Both the position numbers and the translations under genes were made by a program. A stretch of 43,782 nucleotides of DNA, from contig JAKPHK010000117.1 of assembly GCA_029550345.1 (NCBI GenBank), forward strand, positions 1-43,782. The letters are read 5' to 3'. How positions within the stretch are numbered: the stretch's first letter is position 1; each line of letters begins with the position of its first letter. The DNA is from Pseudomonadota bacterium. GTDB lineage: Bacteria; Pseudomonadota; Alphaproteobacteria; Sphingomonadales; Sphingomonadaceae. Shown piece by piece: positions 7,073 to 15,444 of the stretch. The notes beneath the pieces were generated by a model. The model made no database searches. It had not been told where the DNA came from and saw only the letters and a program-made list of their open reading frames with translations.

Positions 7073-9607
7073 ATGACCACTGACCGTTTCGAAGCCGCCA
7101 GCGCCGACCCGCGCTGGCAGGCCGCTTGGGATGAAGCGCAGAGCTTCAAGGCCGACGATTCCTCGCCAAAGCCGCGCTCCTATGTGCTGGAGATGTTTCC
7201 CTACCCCTCGGGGCGGATCCATATCGGCCATGTCCGCAATTACACGATGGGCGACGTGCTGGCCCGCTACAAGAAGATGCAGGGCTTTGAAGTGCTGCAC
7301 CCGATGGGCTGGGACGCCTTCGGGATGCCGGCCGAAAACGCGGCGATGGAAAAGGGTGTCCACCCGGGCGGCTGGACGCGAGACAATATCGCCAACATGA
7401 AGGCGCAGCTGAAGCGCCTCGGCTTCGCACTCGACTGGAGCCGTGAGCTGGCCACCTGCGAGCCGGACTATTACGGCCACGAACAGGCGCTGTTCCTCGA
7501 TCTGTACGAAGCCGGGCTGGTCTATCGCAAGGAATCGGCGGTCAACTGGGACCCGGTCGATATGACCGTGCTGGCCAACGAACAGGTGATCGACGGGCGC
7601 GGCTGGCGTTCGGGCGCGCTGGTCGAAAAGCGCAAGCTCAGCCAGTGGTTCCTAAAGATCACCCAGTTTGCCGAAGAACTGCTCGACGGGCTGGGCGGGC
7701 TTGAGAACTGGCCCGAGAAGGTTCGCCTGATGCAGGAAAACTGGATCGGCAAGAGCCAGGGGCTGCAATTCCGCTTCCACAGCGCCGACCGCTCGACCGA
7801 GGTTGAGGTCTTCACCACCCGGCCCGATACAATTTTCGGGGCGAGCTTTGTGGCGATCGCTGCCGATCATCCGATCGCGCAGGGTCTGGCGGCAGGTGAT
7901 CCTGCCGTTGCCGCATTTATGGAGCAGTGCAAGCAAGGCGGCACCACCGCCGCCGAGATCGAGACTCAGGAAAAGCTGGGCCACGATACCGGAATCCGGC
8001 TGGTCCACCCGTTTGACGATACGATCATCCTGCCGCTCTACATCGCCAATTTCGTGCTGATGGATTACGGTACCGGCGCGGTGTTCGGCTGCCCGGCACA
8101 TGACCAGCGCGATCTTGATTTCGCGCGCAAATATGGCCTGCCGGTGACCCGCGTCGTCGCCGATGGTGACAAGACCGATCCGCTGTTCGAAGGCGGAGAG
8201 GCCTATACCGGCCCCGGCGCGCTGGTGAACTCGCACTTTCTTGACGGGATGGAAGTCGAAGCCGCCAAGGCCGAGGTTATCGCCCGGGCCGAGGCTGGCC
8301 AGTGGGGCCATGGCACCACAGTCTGGCGGCTGCGCGACTGGGGCGTTTCGCGTCAGCGTTACTGGGGCACGCCGATCCCGTTCATCCACTGTGACGGCTG
8401 CGGCGTGGTGCCGGTACCCAAGGACCAGCTGCCGGTGGTCCTGCCTGAGGACGTCAGCTTTGAAGTGCCCGGCAACCCGCTGCTGCGTCATCCGACGTGG
8501 AAACACGTCGATTGCCCGAAGTGCGGCAAACCGGCCACGCGGGAAACCGATACGCTCGACACCTTCGTCGATAGCTCATGGTATTTCCTGCGCTTCGCCA
8601 GCCAGCCTGCCGATCGGCCCTTCGATGCGCAGGTCATCAAGCAGTGGCTGCCAGTGGAGCAGTACATCGGCGGGATCGAGCATGCGATCCTGCACCTGCT
8701 CTATGCCCGGTTCTGGACCCGTGCACTGGCCCATATCGGGCTGATCGAGGTGAAGGAACCCTTTGCCAGCCTGTTCACGCAGGGGATGGTCACGCATGAG
8801 ACCTATTCGCGCAAGGACGGCGGGCGCGACATTTTCTTCGGCCCGGAAGAGATCGTGCGCGATGGCAGCGGCGCAACGCTCAAGGCGGATGGCCAGCCGG
8901 TCGATGTCGGCAAGGTCATCAAGATGTCGAAGAGCAAGAAGAATGTCGTCGATCCGGATGACATCATTGCCCAGTACGGCGCCGATGCGGTGCGCTGGTT
9001 CATGCTGTCCGATAGCCCGCCCGAGCGCGATCTGCCCTGGTCCGAAGCCGGGATCGAAGGCTGCGCGCGGTTCGTCCAGCGGCTGTGGCGGCTGTTCGGC
9101 CAGGTCGGGGCCGGCGGCGCCGGGGCCGATGCCGAGCATGACCGCGCGCTCGACCGCAAGCTCAACCAGACGATCGCCGCGGTTGCGCAGGATATCGAAG
9201 CACTGTCCTTCAACAAGGCAGTGGCGCGGCTTTATGAGCTGACCGGCGCGATCGAAAAGGCGCCGCTTTCTTCCACCCGCTCCGATGCGATCCGCCAGCT
9301 GATTCTGCTGGTGGCGCCGATGATGCCGCATCTGGCCGAAGAGGCCTGGTCGCAGTTCCGGCTTGGGTTGGTGGCTGATGCCGCCTGGCCGACTTACGAT
9401 CCGGCCCTGCTGGTCGAGGACGAGGTGACCATCGCGATTCAGGTGCTGGGCAAGCTGCGCGATACGATCACCGTCGCCAAGGGTCTGCCGCGTGAAGAGG
9501 TCGAGGCGCTTGCGCTCGCCTCCGAGAAGGTCCAGCGTGCGCTTGATGGCAAGCCGGTGAAAAAGGTGATCGTGGTGCCCGACCGTCTGGTAAATCTGGT
9601 GGCATGA
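7073..9607 (+). CDS. leuS: Leucyl-tRNA synthetase
   Basis: An 844-residue class Ia aminoacyl-tRNA synthetase that charges tRNA-Leu in the cytoplasm. The Rossmann fold carries HIGH at residues 50-53 ([18 protein letters not shown]) and KMSKS at 617-621; the CP1 editing domain lies between them with [12 protein letters not shown] and the [15 protein letters not shown] segment that binds mischarged ends. A zinc-like CDGCG/CPKCG pair is present in the ZN-1 region. The C terminus ([15 protein letters not shown]) is typical. The stop codon overlaps lptE by four bases, which suggests coupled translation of leuS-lptE-holA. Confidence 0.97.
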   Translation: MTTDRFEAASADPRWQAAWDEAQSFKADDSSPKPRSYVLEMFPYPSGRIHIGHVRNYTMGDVLARYKKMQGFEVLHPMGWDAFGMPAENAAMEKGVHPGGWTRDNIANMKAQLKRLGFALDWSRELATCEPDYYGHEQALFLDLYEAGLVYRKESAVNWDPVDMTVLANEQVIDGRGWRSGALVEKRKLSQWFLKITQFAEELLDGLGGLENWPEKVRLMQENWIGKSQGLQFRFHSADRSTEVEVFTTRPDTIFGASFVAIAADHPIAQGLAAGDPAVAAFMEQCKQGGTTAAEIETQEKLGHDTGIRLVHPFDDTIILPLYIANFVLMDYGTGAVFGCPAHDQRDLDFARKYGLPVTRVVADGDKTDPLFEGGEAYTGPGALVNSHFLDGMEVEAAKAEVIARAEAGQWGHGTTVWRLRDWGVSRQRYWGTPIPFIHCDGCGVVPVPKDQLPVVLPEDVSFEVPGNPLLRHPTWKHVDCPKCGKPATRETDTLDTFVDSSWYFLRFASQPADRPFDAQVIKQWLPVEQYIGGIEHAILHLLYARFWTRALAHIGLIEVKEPFASLFTQGMVTHETYSRKDGGRDIFFGPEEIVRDGSGATLKADGQPVDVGKVIKMSKSKKNVVDPDDIIAQYGADAVRWFMLSDSPPERDLPWSEAGIEGCARFVQRLWRLFGQVGAGGAGADAEHDRALDRKLNQTIAAVAQDIEALSFNKAVARLYELTGAIEKAPLSSTRSDAIRQLILLVAPMMPHLAEEAWSQFRLGLVADAAWPTYDPALLVEDEVTIAIQVLGKLRDTITVAKGLPREEVEALALASEKVQRALDGKPVKKVIVVPDRLVNLVA

Positions 9608-10098
9608 TGCGCTTGCTGGTTCTTGCCTTTGCCCTGATGCTTTCCGCTTGCGGTCTCAAGCCGATGTATGCCGGCGGGGCCAATGGCGCCGTGGCGCAGG
9701 GGCTTGCGGGGATTGAGGTTTCGCCGATCGAAGGCAAGGCTGGCTGGCTGATGCGCAACGCTCTGGTTGACCGGTTCGGTGCGCGCCCGGCAGGCAGCTC
9801 GGCGCGCTATCGGCTTGACGTGCGGCTTGATGACAAGCTCGAAGGGCTGGGCCTGCTCTCTGACGATACCATCGCCCGCGAACGCCGCACCCTGCGCGCG
9901 CGCTACCAGCTGGTCGATCTCGCGACGGGCGAAATCGTGCTTGACGCGAGTGCCGGATCGGATGCCGGGATCGACGTCACCTCGTCGGAATATGCCACGA
10001 TTGCGGCGGAAAACACCGCGCTGGAGAACCTGACCAAGGAAGTGGCCGATCGGATCGTGACCCGGATTTCGCTGACCTTGCGCAACGGCGCGAAGTGA
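9604..10098 (+). CDS. lptE: LPS-assembly lipoprotein LptE
   Basis: A 164-residue lipoprotein with lipobox LSAC and lipidated C16 followed by GLKPMYAGG, the family hallmark. LptE plugs the LptD barrel and helps deliver lipopolysaccharide to the cell surface. Its position between leuS and holA is the standard alphaproteobacterial context and supports the call despite low sequence conservation. The start is ATG at 9604, overlapping the leuS stop (ATGA); a second ATG follows directly at 9607. Its own stop overlaps the GTG of holA. Confidence 0.9.
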   Translation: MMRLLVLAFALMLSACGLKPMYAGGANGAVAQGLAGIEVSPIEGKAGWLMRNALVDRFGARPAGSSARYRLDVRLDDKLEGLGLLSDDTIARERRTLRARYQLVDLATGEIVLDASAGSDAGIDVTSSEYATIAAENTALENLTKEVADRIVTRISLTLRNGAK

Positions 10099-11126
10099 AG
10101 GCCACCGGGAAAGATTTCCGCTCGCTTGCCGCCCGCGCGGCCAAAGATGCGCGGGTGTTCTTTTTCTGCGGCCCGGATGAGGCCGGGGCCAGCGATGCGG
10201 CCCACGCGATCGCCGGGCTGCTGGCCGATCCGGGCGAGCGGATCGAGCTGTCCGGGGCGGAACTGAAACGCGATCCGGTCCGGCTGGGGGATGAGGCGCG
10301 GTCAACCTCGCTGTTCGGGGAAAGCCGCCACATCTGGGTCCGCGCCAGCGGGGATGAAGTTCACGATGCGGTCAAGACCCTGATCGAGGGTGAGGTTGCC
10401 GGCTGCCCGGTGCTGATCGTGGCGACTGGCGCGACCGACAAGTCCCGCACCGCTAAACTGCTGGCCAATCGGGACGATTCGCTGGTCGCGATGTTCTGGC
10501 CGCCGGATCTGCGCAGCGTGGCCGATGCGGTGCGGCAGATGGCGGGGCCGGCGGGGCTGCGGCTGGATGGCGATCTGGCCGAACGGATTGCGCGGGCGGC
10601 CGCGCTCGACACCCGGCTGGCGCAATCCGAGGTGACCAAGCTGGCGCTTTATCTCGATGCGAGCCCTGCTGCACCCAAGACTGCCGATTTTGACGCGCTG
10701 GAGGCGATCGGAGCCAAGGCCGAGGACGATGGTTTCGCCTCGCTCGTCAATGTCGTGCTGGCCGGGGAGGTGGCGAAACTGCCCGGTGAGCTCAGGCGGA
10801 TGCACGAGCTCGGGCTCAATCCGGTCGGGGTCTTGCTGGCTTTTGAGCGCCGCGCCGCGCAGCTCGCCCAACTGGCCGCCCGGATGGGGCCGCGCGGCAA
10901 TGTGCCCGCATTCATCAAGGGCGAGGTCGCCGCCCGCCGGGTGTTCTGGAAGGATGATCGCGACCTGACCCGCCAGCTGGAACGCTGGCGCGGGCGCAGG
11001 CTGGGGCGGCTTACCGCCCGGCTGATGGCGCTGCACCGCACGCTGCTGGCCAACAGCCAGAACGCCGAATTGCTCCTGTCGCGCGAACTGGGTGAAATCG
11101 CGCGTGTCGCGGCGCCGCGGCAATAG
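10095..11126 (+). CDS. holA: DNA polymerase III subunit delta
   Basis: A 343-residue protein matching HolA, the clamp-loader subunit that opens the beta clamp. Supporting pieces are the N-terminal FFFCGPDEAGASDAAHAIA region, DDSLVAMFWPPDLRSVADAV and the C-terminal helical collar (ELRRMHELGLNPVGVLLAFERRAAQLAQLAARM...LERWRGRRLGRLTARLMALHRTL). As usual for this subunit, an ATPase fold is present without a working Walker A motif. Translation starts at GTG 10095 within the lptE stop (GTGA). The 104-bp gap that follows contains only a short inverted repeat (CCCGT/ACGGG, 11140-11158). Confidence 0.93.
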   Translation: MKATGKDFRSLAARAAKDARVFFFCGPDEAGASDAAHAIAGLLADPGERIELSGAELKRDPVRLGDEARSTSLFGESRHIWVRASGDEVHDAVKTLIEGEVAGCPVLIVATGATDKSRTAKLLANRDDSLVAMFWPPDLRSVADAVRQMAGPAGLRLDGDLAERIARAAALDTRLAQSEVTKLALYLDASPAAPKTADFDALEAIGAKAEDDGFASLVNVVLAGEVAKLPGELRRMHELGLNPVGVLLAFERRAAQLAQLAARMGPRGNVPAFIKGEVAARRVFWKDDRDLTRQLERWRGRRLGRLTARLMALHRTLLANSQNAELLLSRELGEIARVAAPRQ

Positions 11127-11230
11127 TCGGTCAAATCCACCCGTGCCCCGATTACGGGTTGTTACCGGGGGCGAATTTGCCCATCATCGGGTCAATCGTC
11201 ATAGAATGATCAGGTCGCACATCATCAGCC

Positions 11231-12622
11231 ATGCCGGTTAGCACAAATCTCGACTCGGATTCCGTCGATCGCCCGGCGCAGCGGCATGGTCCGTCGCTGG
11301 AGCGGCGGCGGCTGCAAAGCTATCTCGCGCTGATTCTAGGTGATATCATCGCCGTGTTCGCGGGCTTCGGCCTTTCCGGCTATCTCTATCTCGGCCGGGT
11401 CGGGCTGGAACAGGCCTGGGTCATGGCGCAGCTGATCCTGCCGATGTTCCTGACGGTTGCGCTTTATAACGCCGCCTATTCGCTGGATGCGCTGCGGCGC
11501 CCGTTCAGCGGTGCGGCAAAAGGCGTGGCGGCGCTACTCATCTCTGCCGGAGCGGTGGTGTTCATCGCCTTCTACACCAAGTCGAGCGCCGACTTTTCGC
11601 GCATCCTGTTCACCGGCGGAGTTATCCTGTCGGTTTTCCTGCTGGTCTGGGTGCGCGCGCAGATGCGCAGTTTTGTGGCCTGGCGCTGCGGGGGCAGGAT
11701 AGTCAACGAACTGGTGATTTCCGATGGCGGCCCGCCGATAACCCTGCCCGCGGCGCAACAGGTGGATGCCGGGCGGGCGGGGATCGTCCCGCGGCTCGAT
11801 GATCCACAGATGCTCAACCGGATCGGTACCCTGCTCAGCGGGGTCGATCGGGTTGTGATCAGCTGCCCCGCCGGGCGCCGGGCTGCCTGGGCAACCATTC
11901 TGAGAGGCGCCAACATCGAGGGTGAAGTTGTTGACGATGCCGTGGCGGAACTGGGCGCCCATGGCGCGCGAATCGTTGCGGGCCATGGATTGCTCAGGGT
12001 TTCGGTCGGCCCGCTGGGGTTTCGTGCCCGGGCGATGAAGCGGATCTTCGACGTGGTGGTGGCCAGCGCCGCGCTGGTCTTGCTCGCGCCCTTGCTGCTG
12101 CTGGTGACGCTGGCGATCCTGATCGAGGATGGCAGCCCTGTGCTGTTCATCCAGCGCCGCGTCGGGCGGGGCAACCGGTTCTTCGCGATGTACAAGTTCC
12201 GTTCGATGCGGCACGCCGCCAGCGATGGTGACGGGACCCGTTCGACCGGTCGCAAGGATGATCGTATTACCCGTGTCGGAAGCCTGATCCGGCGCACAAG
12301 CATCGATGAATTACCGCAGCTTTTCAATGTGGTGAAGGGCGATATGTCGCTGGTCGGGCCGCGCCCTCATGCCCTTGGTTCGCAGGCTGGTGACAAGCTG
12401 TTCTGGGAAGTGGACGAGCGCTACTGGACCCGTCACGCGCTGAAGCCCGGCCTCACCGGACTGGCCCAGATCAGAGGACTGCGCGGCGCGACCGAGCAGG
12501 AAGCCGATCTCGCCAACCGGCTCGATGCTGACCTTGAATACCTCGATGGCTGGTCGCCCTGGCGTGACCTGCAGATCATCATCGCGACGCTGAAAGTGCT
12601 GGTTCATGACCGCGCATTCTGA
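11231..12622 (+). CDS. Polyprenyl-phosphate sugar-phosphate transferase (EPS priming enzyme)
   Basis: A 463-residue polyisoprenyl-phosphate hexose-1-phosphate transferase of the WcaJ/GumD/PssY type, which starts a polysaccharide repeat unit on undecaprenyl phosphate at the inner membrane. The N-terminal half has four membrane helices (about 31-54, 62-82, 97-116, 124-142) and a CoA-binding-like domain. The C-terminal catalytic domain begins with a membrane-dipping helix (about 274-297) and carries KFRSM (322-326), the D359-E360 dyad in IDELPQLFNVVKGD and SLVGPRP (373-379). The sugar cannot be told from sequence; glucose or galactose is likely. It opens the exopolysaccharide module. Confidence 0.92.
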   Translation: MPVSTNLDSDSVDRPAQRHGPSLERRRLQSYLALILGDIIAVFAGFGLSGYLYLGRVGLEQAWVMAQLILPMFLTVALYNAAYSLDALRRPFSGAAKGVAALLISAGAVVFIAFYTKSSADFSRILFTGGVILSVFLLVWVRAQMRSFVAWRCGGRIVNELVISDGGPPITLPAAQQVDAGRAGIVPRLDDPQMLNRIGTLLSGVDRVVISCPAGRRAAWATILRGANIEGEVVDDAVAELGAHGARIVAGHGLLRVSVGPLGFRARAMKRIFDVVVASAALVLLAPLLLLVTLAILIEDGSPVLFIQRRVGRGNRFFAMYKFRSMRHAASDGDGTRSTGRKDDRITRVGSLIRRTSIDELPQLFNVVKGDMSLVGPRPHALGSQAGDKLFWEVDERYWTRHALKPGLTGLAQIRGLRGATEQEADLANRLDADLEYLDGWSPWRDLQIIIATLKVLVHDRAF

Positions 12623-12731
12623 AATCCGCATGGCCGTCAGTCGCTCGGTGGGTGCTTCAGAAGGCCCGCCGGGCGGGGCCAGGTGAGCCAGAAATGCTGC
12701 AATTGCGAAAATTTTACGGTGGACTTTTTAA

Positions 12732-12750
12732 GGGGTTATCAGTAAACCCC
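12732..12750. promoter_or_regulatory. Palindrome in the leader of the small secreted protein gene
   Basis: GGGGTT (12732-12737) and AACCCC (12745-12750) form a perfect six-base inverted repeat around a seven-base centre in an unusually AT-rich stretch, 29 bp before the GTG at 12779. It may be an operator or an mRNA leader hairpin for the downstream exopolysaccharide genes; there is no T-run after it, so a terminator is less likely. Confidence 0.35.
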
Positions 12751-12778
12751 CCTAGGTAACCAGTCGGAGATTGATTCA

Positions 12779-13225
12779 GTGACCTCTCAGTTTATCGCCG
12801 CTGCCGCTTCGATCGCCGTTCTTGGCGCTGGTTTTGCTGGGGTCGATGGGGTTCGCTCCGCTGAAGCGCTTCCGATGATGAGTTCCACCGTTGCTGCCGA
12901 AGCAGCTGGTGATGGCAATCGCTGCCGGGTTGACGTGATCCGCTCCGCGCCGTCGGGTGCGGCAGACATCACCCGCCAGGTCCTGAACGATGGTTCCTGC
13001 GTTTGCACCATCAACACCGGCCCGTCGAGCAACAATGGCGGTGCCGAATCGATCGTGACCAACCTGCTGCGTGACCGCACCTGTGATGGCGCTCCGGCGC
13101 CGGGCCGTCCGGTTGCCGAAGCGGCTACGGCCGGTGGTGGCTCCAGCGTGGTCATTCCGGTTCTGGTTGGCGTGGTCGGCGCGGCCGGCCTGGCCGTTGC
13201 AGTCGGTTCCGACTCGCAGGGCTGA
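12779..13225 (+). CDS. Small secreted protein of the EPS cluster, unknown function
   Basis: A 148-residue protein that I do not recognise. It has a signal peptide (MTSQFIAAAASIAVLGAGFA), a mature domain with four cysteines (NRCRVDV, GSCVCTI and DRTCDG), a Pro/Ala-Gly linker, and a hydrophobic C terminus (about 125-144, SSVVIPVLVGVVGAAGLAVA) followed by only a short polar tail. The layout of signal, cysteine domain, linker and terminal hydrophobic segment resembles surface proteins held by a C-terminal anchor. The start is GTG at 12779 with GGAG upstream. It lies between the priming transferase and the polymerase/ligase-like gene and is read in the same direction. Confidence 0.7.
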   Translation: MTSQFIAAAASIAVLGAGFAGVDGVRSAEALPMMSSTVAAEAAGDGNRCRVDVIRSAPSGAADITRQVLNDGSCVCTINTGPSSNNGGAESIVTNLLRDRTCDGAPAPGRPVAEAATAGGGSSVVIPVLVGVVGAAGLAVAVGSDSQG

Positions 13226-13332
13226 GGCCCGGCAATCCCTTTCCTGATGATTGACTCCGGACCGGCCGAGGTGCTTCGTGCCGGTTTACAAACCTGTGCT
13301 TATGGCATGGGGCTGAAGCGGGGGTAAGGCTT

Positions 13333-14736
13333 ATGAGGCGGCATTCCTTCATGGATGCTGGTCTGGCCGGGCAAGCGTCAGGCGAAGGGCTGGTCGGCTG
13401 GGCTGCGGCTTTGCTCCTGCTGCTGTCGATGGTTCTGGGTGGGGGCGGTTCCCCTGCGCCAATCCCTGAAATCGTGCTGCAACTTGCCGCCGCCGTGGTC
13501 GCGCTTGGCGTAGTTGCATCGCCCCGGTCCTGGCAATCGCTCCGATCCGCGCCGCGCCTGGCTTGGGTGATCGCAGGCCTGATCGCCTTGGTCCCTGTGC
13601 TGCAATTGATCCCGCTACCTTCCGGTTTGTGGCAGGCCTTGCCGGGCCGCGCGAATCAGGTCGCCGCGCTCGAACTGGTTGACGCGGATGGGGGCTGGCG
13701 TGCGATCACCCTGTCACCTGCCAGAACACTTTCAAGTCTGCTGGTCGCGCTTTCGGCCGGCCTGATGCTAGTCCTAACCGCCGCGCTCGATCCACGCGGA
13801 CGTGCCCGGTTGATCGCTGTGCTAGCGCTGGTCGGCGCTATGACGCTGCTGGTCGGCGCTGCGCAACTCTCCGGCGGCACAGCAAGCGCGCTGCGCTTTT
13901 ATGATCCCGAGCAGATCCATCTCACCGGCTTTCAGGCCAATCACAACAGCACTGCCGATGTCATTCTGATCGCGATGGTCGCTGTTGCCGTTCCGGCCCG
14001 CCACTGGCTCGATCGCAGCGGACGCGGTCTGCCTCGCTGGCAGTTGGCGGCGGCCGCAATCGTCATCGATGGGGTGCTGGTGCTGGGCCTGTTTCTGGCC
14101 GGTTCGCGCGCTGGGCTTGCGCTGCTCCCGGTCGCGTTGCTGTTCCAGTATCTGATCCTCAGGCCTGGGCGGGGCATCGGCTGGACCCGCCTGGCGCTGA
14201 GCAGTCTGGTGGCCGGGACTGCCGCTGCGGCAGCGCTGCTGCTGCTGCGCGGCAACCCGGCAGTGCAAGCGGTGATCGGCCGTTTTCGCTTCGCCGGTGA
14301 GTTTCGGCCCGAATTGTGGCGCGATTCGCTGTTCGCGCTGAAACAGACCTGGCCGTATGGTTCGGGGCAGGGCACCTTCATGCCGCAGCTGATCGCGGTC
14401 GAGCGGCTTGAGGTCGTCGATCCCACGCTGCCGAACCGCGCGCACAACGATTTTCTGGAGCTGGCACTGGAAGGCGGCCTGCCAGCCCTGCTGGTTCTGG
14501 TCGCCATTGTCCTGCTGCTGCTTGGCGCGTTTCGGCGCTCGCTGCGCATGGCGGGGCCGCAAGTGCGGCCGCAGGTGCTGTTCGGGGGCGGGGTCATGGT
14601 CATTATTGCCTTGCACTCCTTGGTTGATTACCCCCTAAGATCCATGGCATTGGCGGCCGCAGCCGCCACTGCGGCGGGCCTGCTGATTCCGGTCAGGCCG
14701 AAACAAACTCAACAAGCCAAGGGGTCGCTACCGTGA
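13333..14736 (+). CDS. O-antigen ligase / polymerase-like membrane protein
   Basis: A 467-residue protein with about ten to twelve hydrophobic helices and the signature of the WaaL/Wzy_C superfamily: a large periplasmic loop with RFAGEFRPELWRDSLFALKQTWPYGSGQGTF and the HNDFLELALEGG motif near residue 373. Members either polymerise lipid-linked repeat units (Wzy) or attach glycans to acceptors. Being next to OPX and chain-length genes, a polymerase role is the better guess. ATG at 13333 is preceded by a GTAAGG site. Its stop overlaps the GTG of the OPX gene by four bases, so the two are probably translationally coupled. Confidence 0.85.
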   Translation: MRRHSFMDAGLAGQASGEGLVGWAAALLLLLSMVLGGGGSPAPIPEIVLQLAAAVVALGVVASPRSWQSLRSAPRLAWVIAGLIALVPVLQLIPLPSGLWQALPGRANQVAALELVDADGGWRAITLSPARTLSSLLVALSAGLMLVLTAALDPRGRARLIAVLALVGAMTLLVGAAQLSGGTASALRFYDPEQIHLTGFQANHNSTADVILIAMVAVAVPARHWLDRSGRGLPRWQLAAAAIVIDGVLVLGLFLAGSRAGLALLPVALLFQYLILRPGRGIGWTRLALSSLVAGTAAAAALLLLRGNPAVQAVIGRFRFAGEFRPELWRDSLFALKQTWPYGSGQGTFMPQLIAVERLEVVDPTLPNRAHNDFLELALEGGLPALLVLVAIVLLLLGAFRRSLRMAGPQVRPQVLFGGGVMVIIALHSLVDYPLRSMALAAAAATAAGLLIPVRPKQTQQAKGSLP

Positions 14737-15431
14737 GCATCTTGTTGCGCTGGACCATGCTTGCATTTGCAGGCCTTGCACTGGCCGGGTGCCAGTCGGC
14801 GCTCCATTCGGAGGGCCTGCCTTCGGGTCAGGCCGCCTATGAAATCGCCCCGGCGCTGGATGCAGATGCCAAGCCCCAGGCCTATCGGATCGGTCCCGGC
14901 GATACGATCAGTGTGCAAGTCTTTCAGGAGCCTGACCTATCGAGTGACAAAGTGCAGGTGGACGATGTCGGGCGGATCCAGCTGCCGCTGGCGGGCGATA
15001 TCCTCGCCGCAGGGCTGACCGCGCCAGAGCTTTCGGCGGTCGTTGCCGAACGGCTGGGACGGGATTTCATCCGCTATCCCCGGGTGGTCGTCAGCGTCGT
15101 CAGCACCCGCGAGCAGACCGTTGCGGTTGAAGGGCAGGTCAAGCTGCCGGGGGTATACAAGGTCAATCCGGGCGATACCCTGCTTTCGGCTATCGCCCGC
15201 GCCCAAAGCCCGACCAATGTCGCGCGGCTGGACGAGGTGATCATCTTCAGAACCGTCAACGGTCGCCGGATGGGCGCGCGCTTCGATCTCAATCAGATCC
15301 GCGGCGGCCAGGCCCCCGATCCGCAGGTGCTGGGCGGCGATGTCATCGTGGTCGGCTATTCCTCGCTGAAGGGCGTCTATCGCGATATCCTCCAGGCAGC
15401 TCCGCTGCTCAATGTCTTTACCCAGTTCTGA
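14733..15431 (+). CDS. Polysaccharide export outer-membrane lipoprotein (OPX)
   Basis: A 232-residue Wza/GumB-like export protein. It has a lipobox LAGC with lipidated C20, a Poly_export domain (about 47-125; YRIGPGDTISVQVFQEPDLSSDKVQVDDVGRIQLPLAGDILAAGLT) and one SLBB domain (about 127-195; TVAVEGQVKLPGVYKVNPGDTLLSAIARAQ). OPX proteins form the outer-membrane channel for polysaccharide export and meet the co-polymerase encoded next. The start is GTG at 14733 inside the upstream stop (GTGA). At 232 residues it is shorter than Wza and closer to GumB, the single-SLBB class. Confidence 0.92.
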   Translation: MSILLRWTMLAFAGLALAGCQSALHSEGLPSGQAAYEIAPALDADAKPQAYRIGPGDTISVQVFQEPDLSSDKVQVDDVGRIQLPLAGDILAAGLTAPELSAVVAERLGRDFIRYPRVVVSVVSTREQTVAVEGQVKLPGVYKVNPGDTLLSAIARAQSPTNVARLDEVIIFRTVNGRRMGARFDLNQIRGGQAPDPQVLGGDVIVVGYSSLKGVYRDILQAAPLLNVFTQF

Positions 15432-15444
15432 GGGCGGCTTTTCC

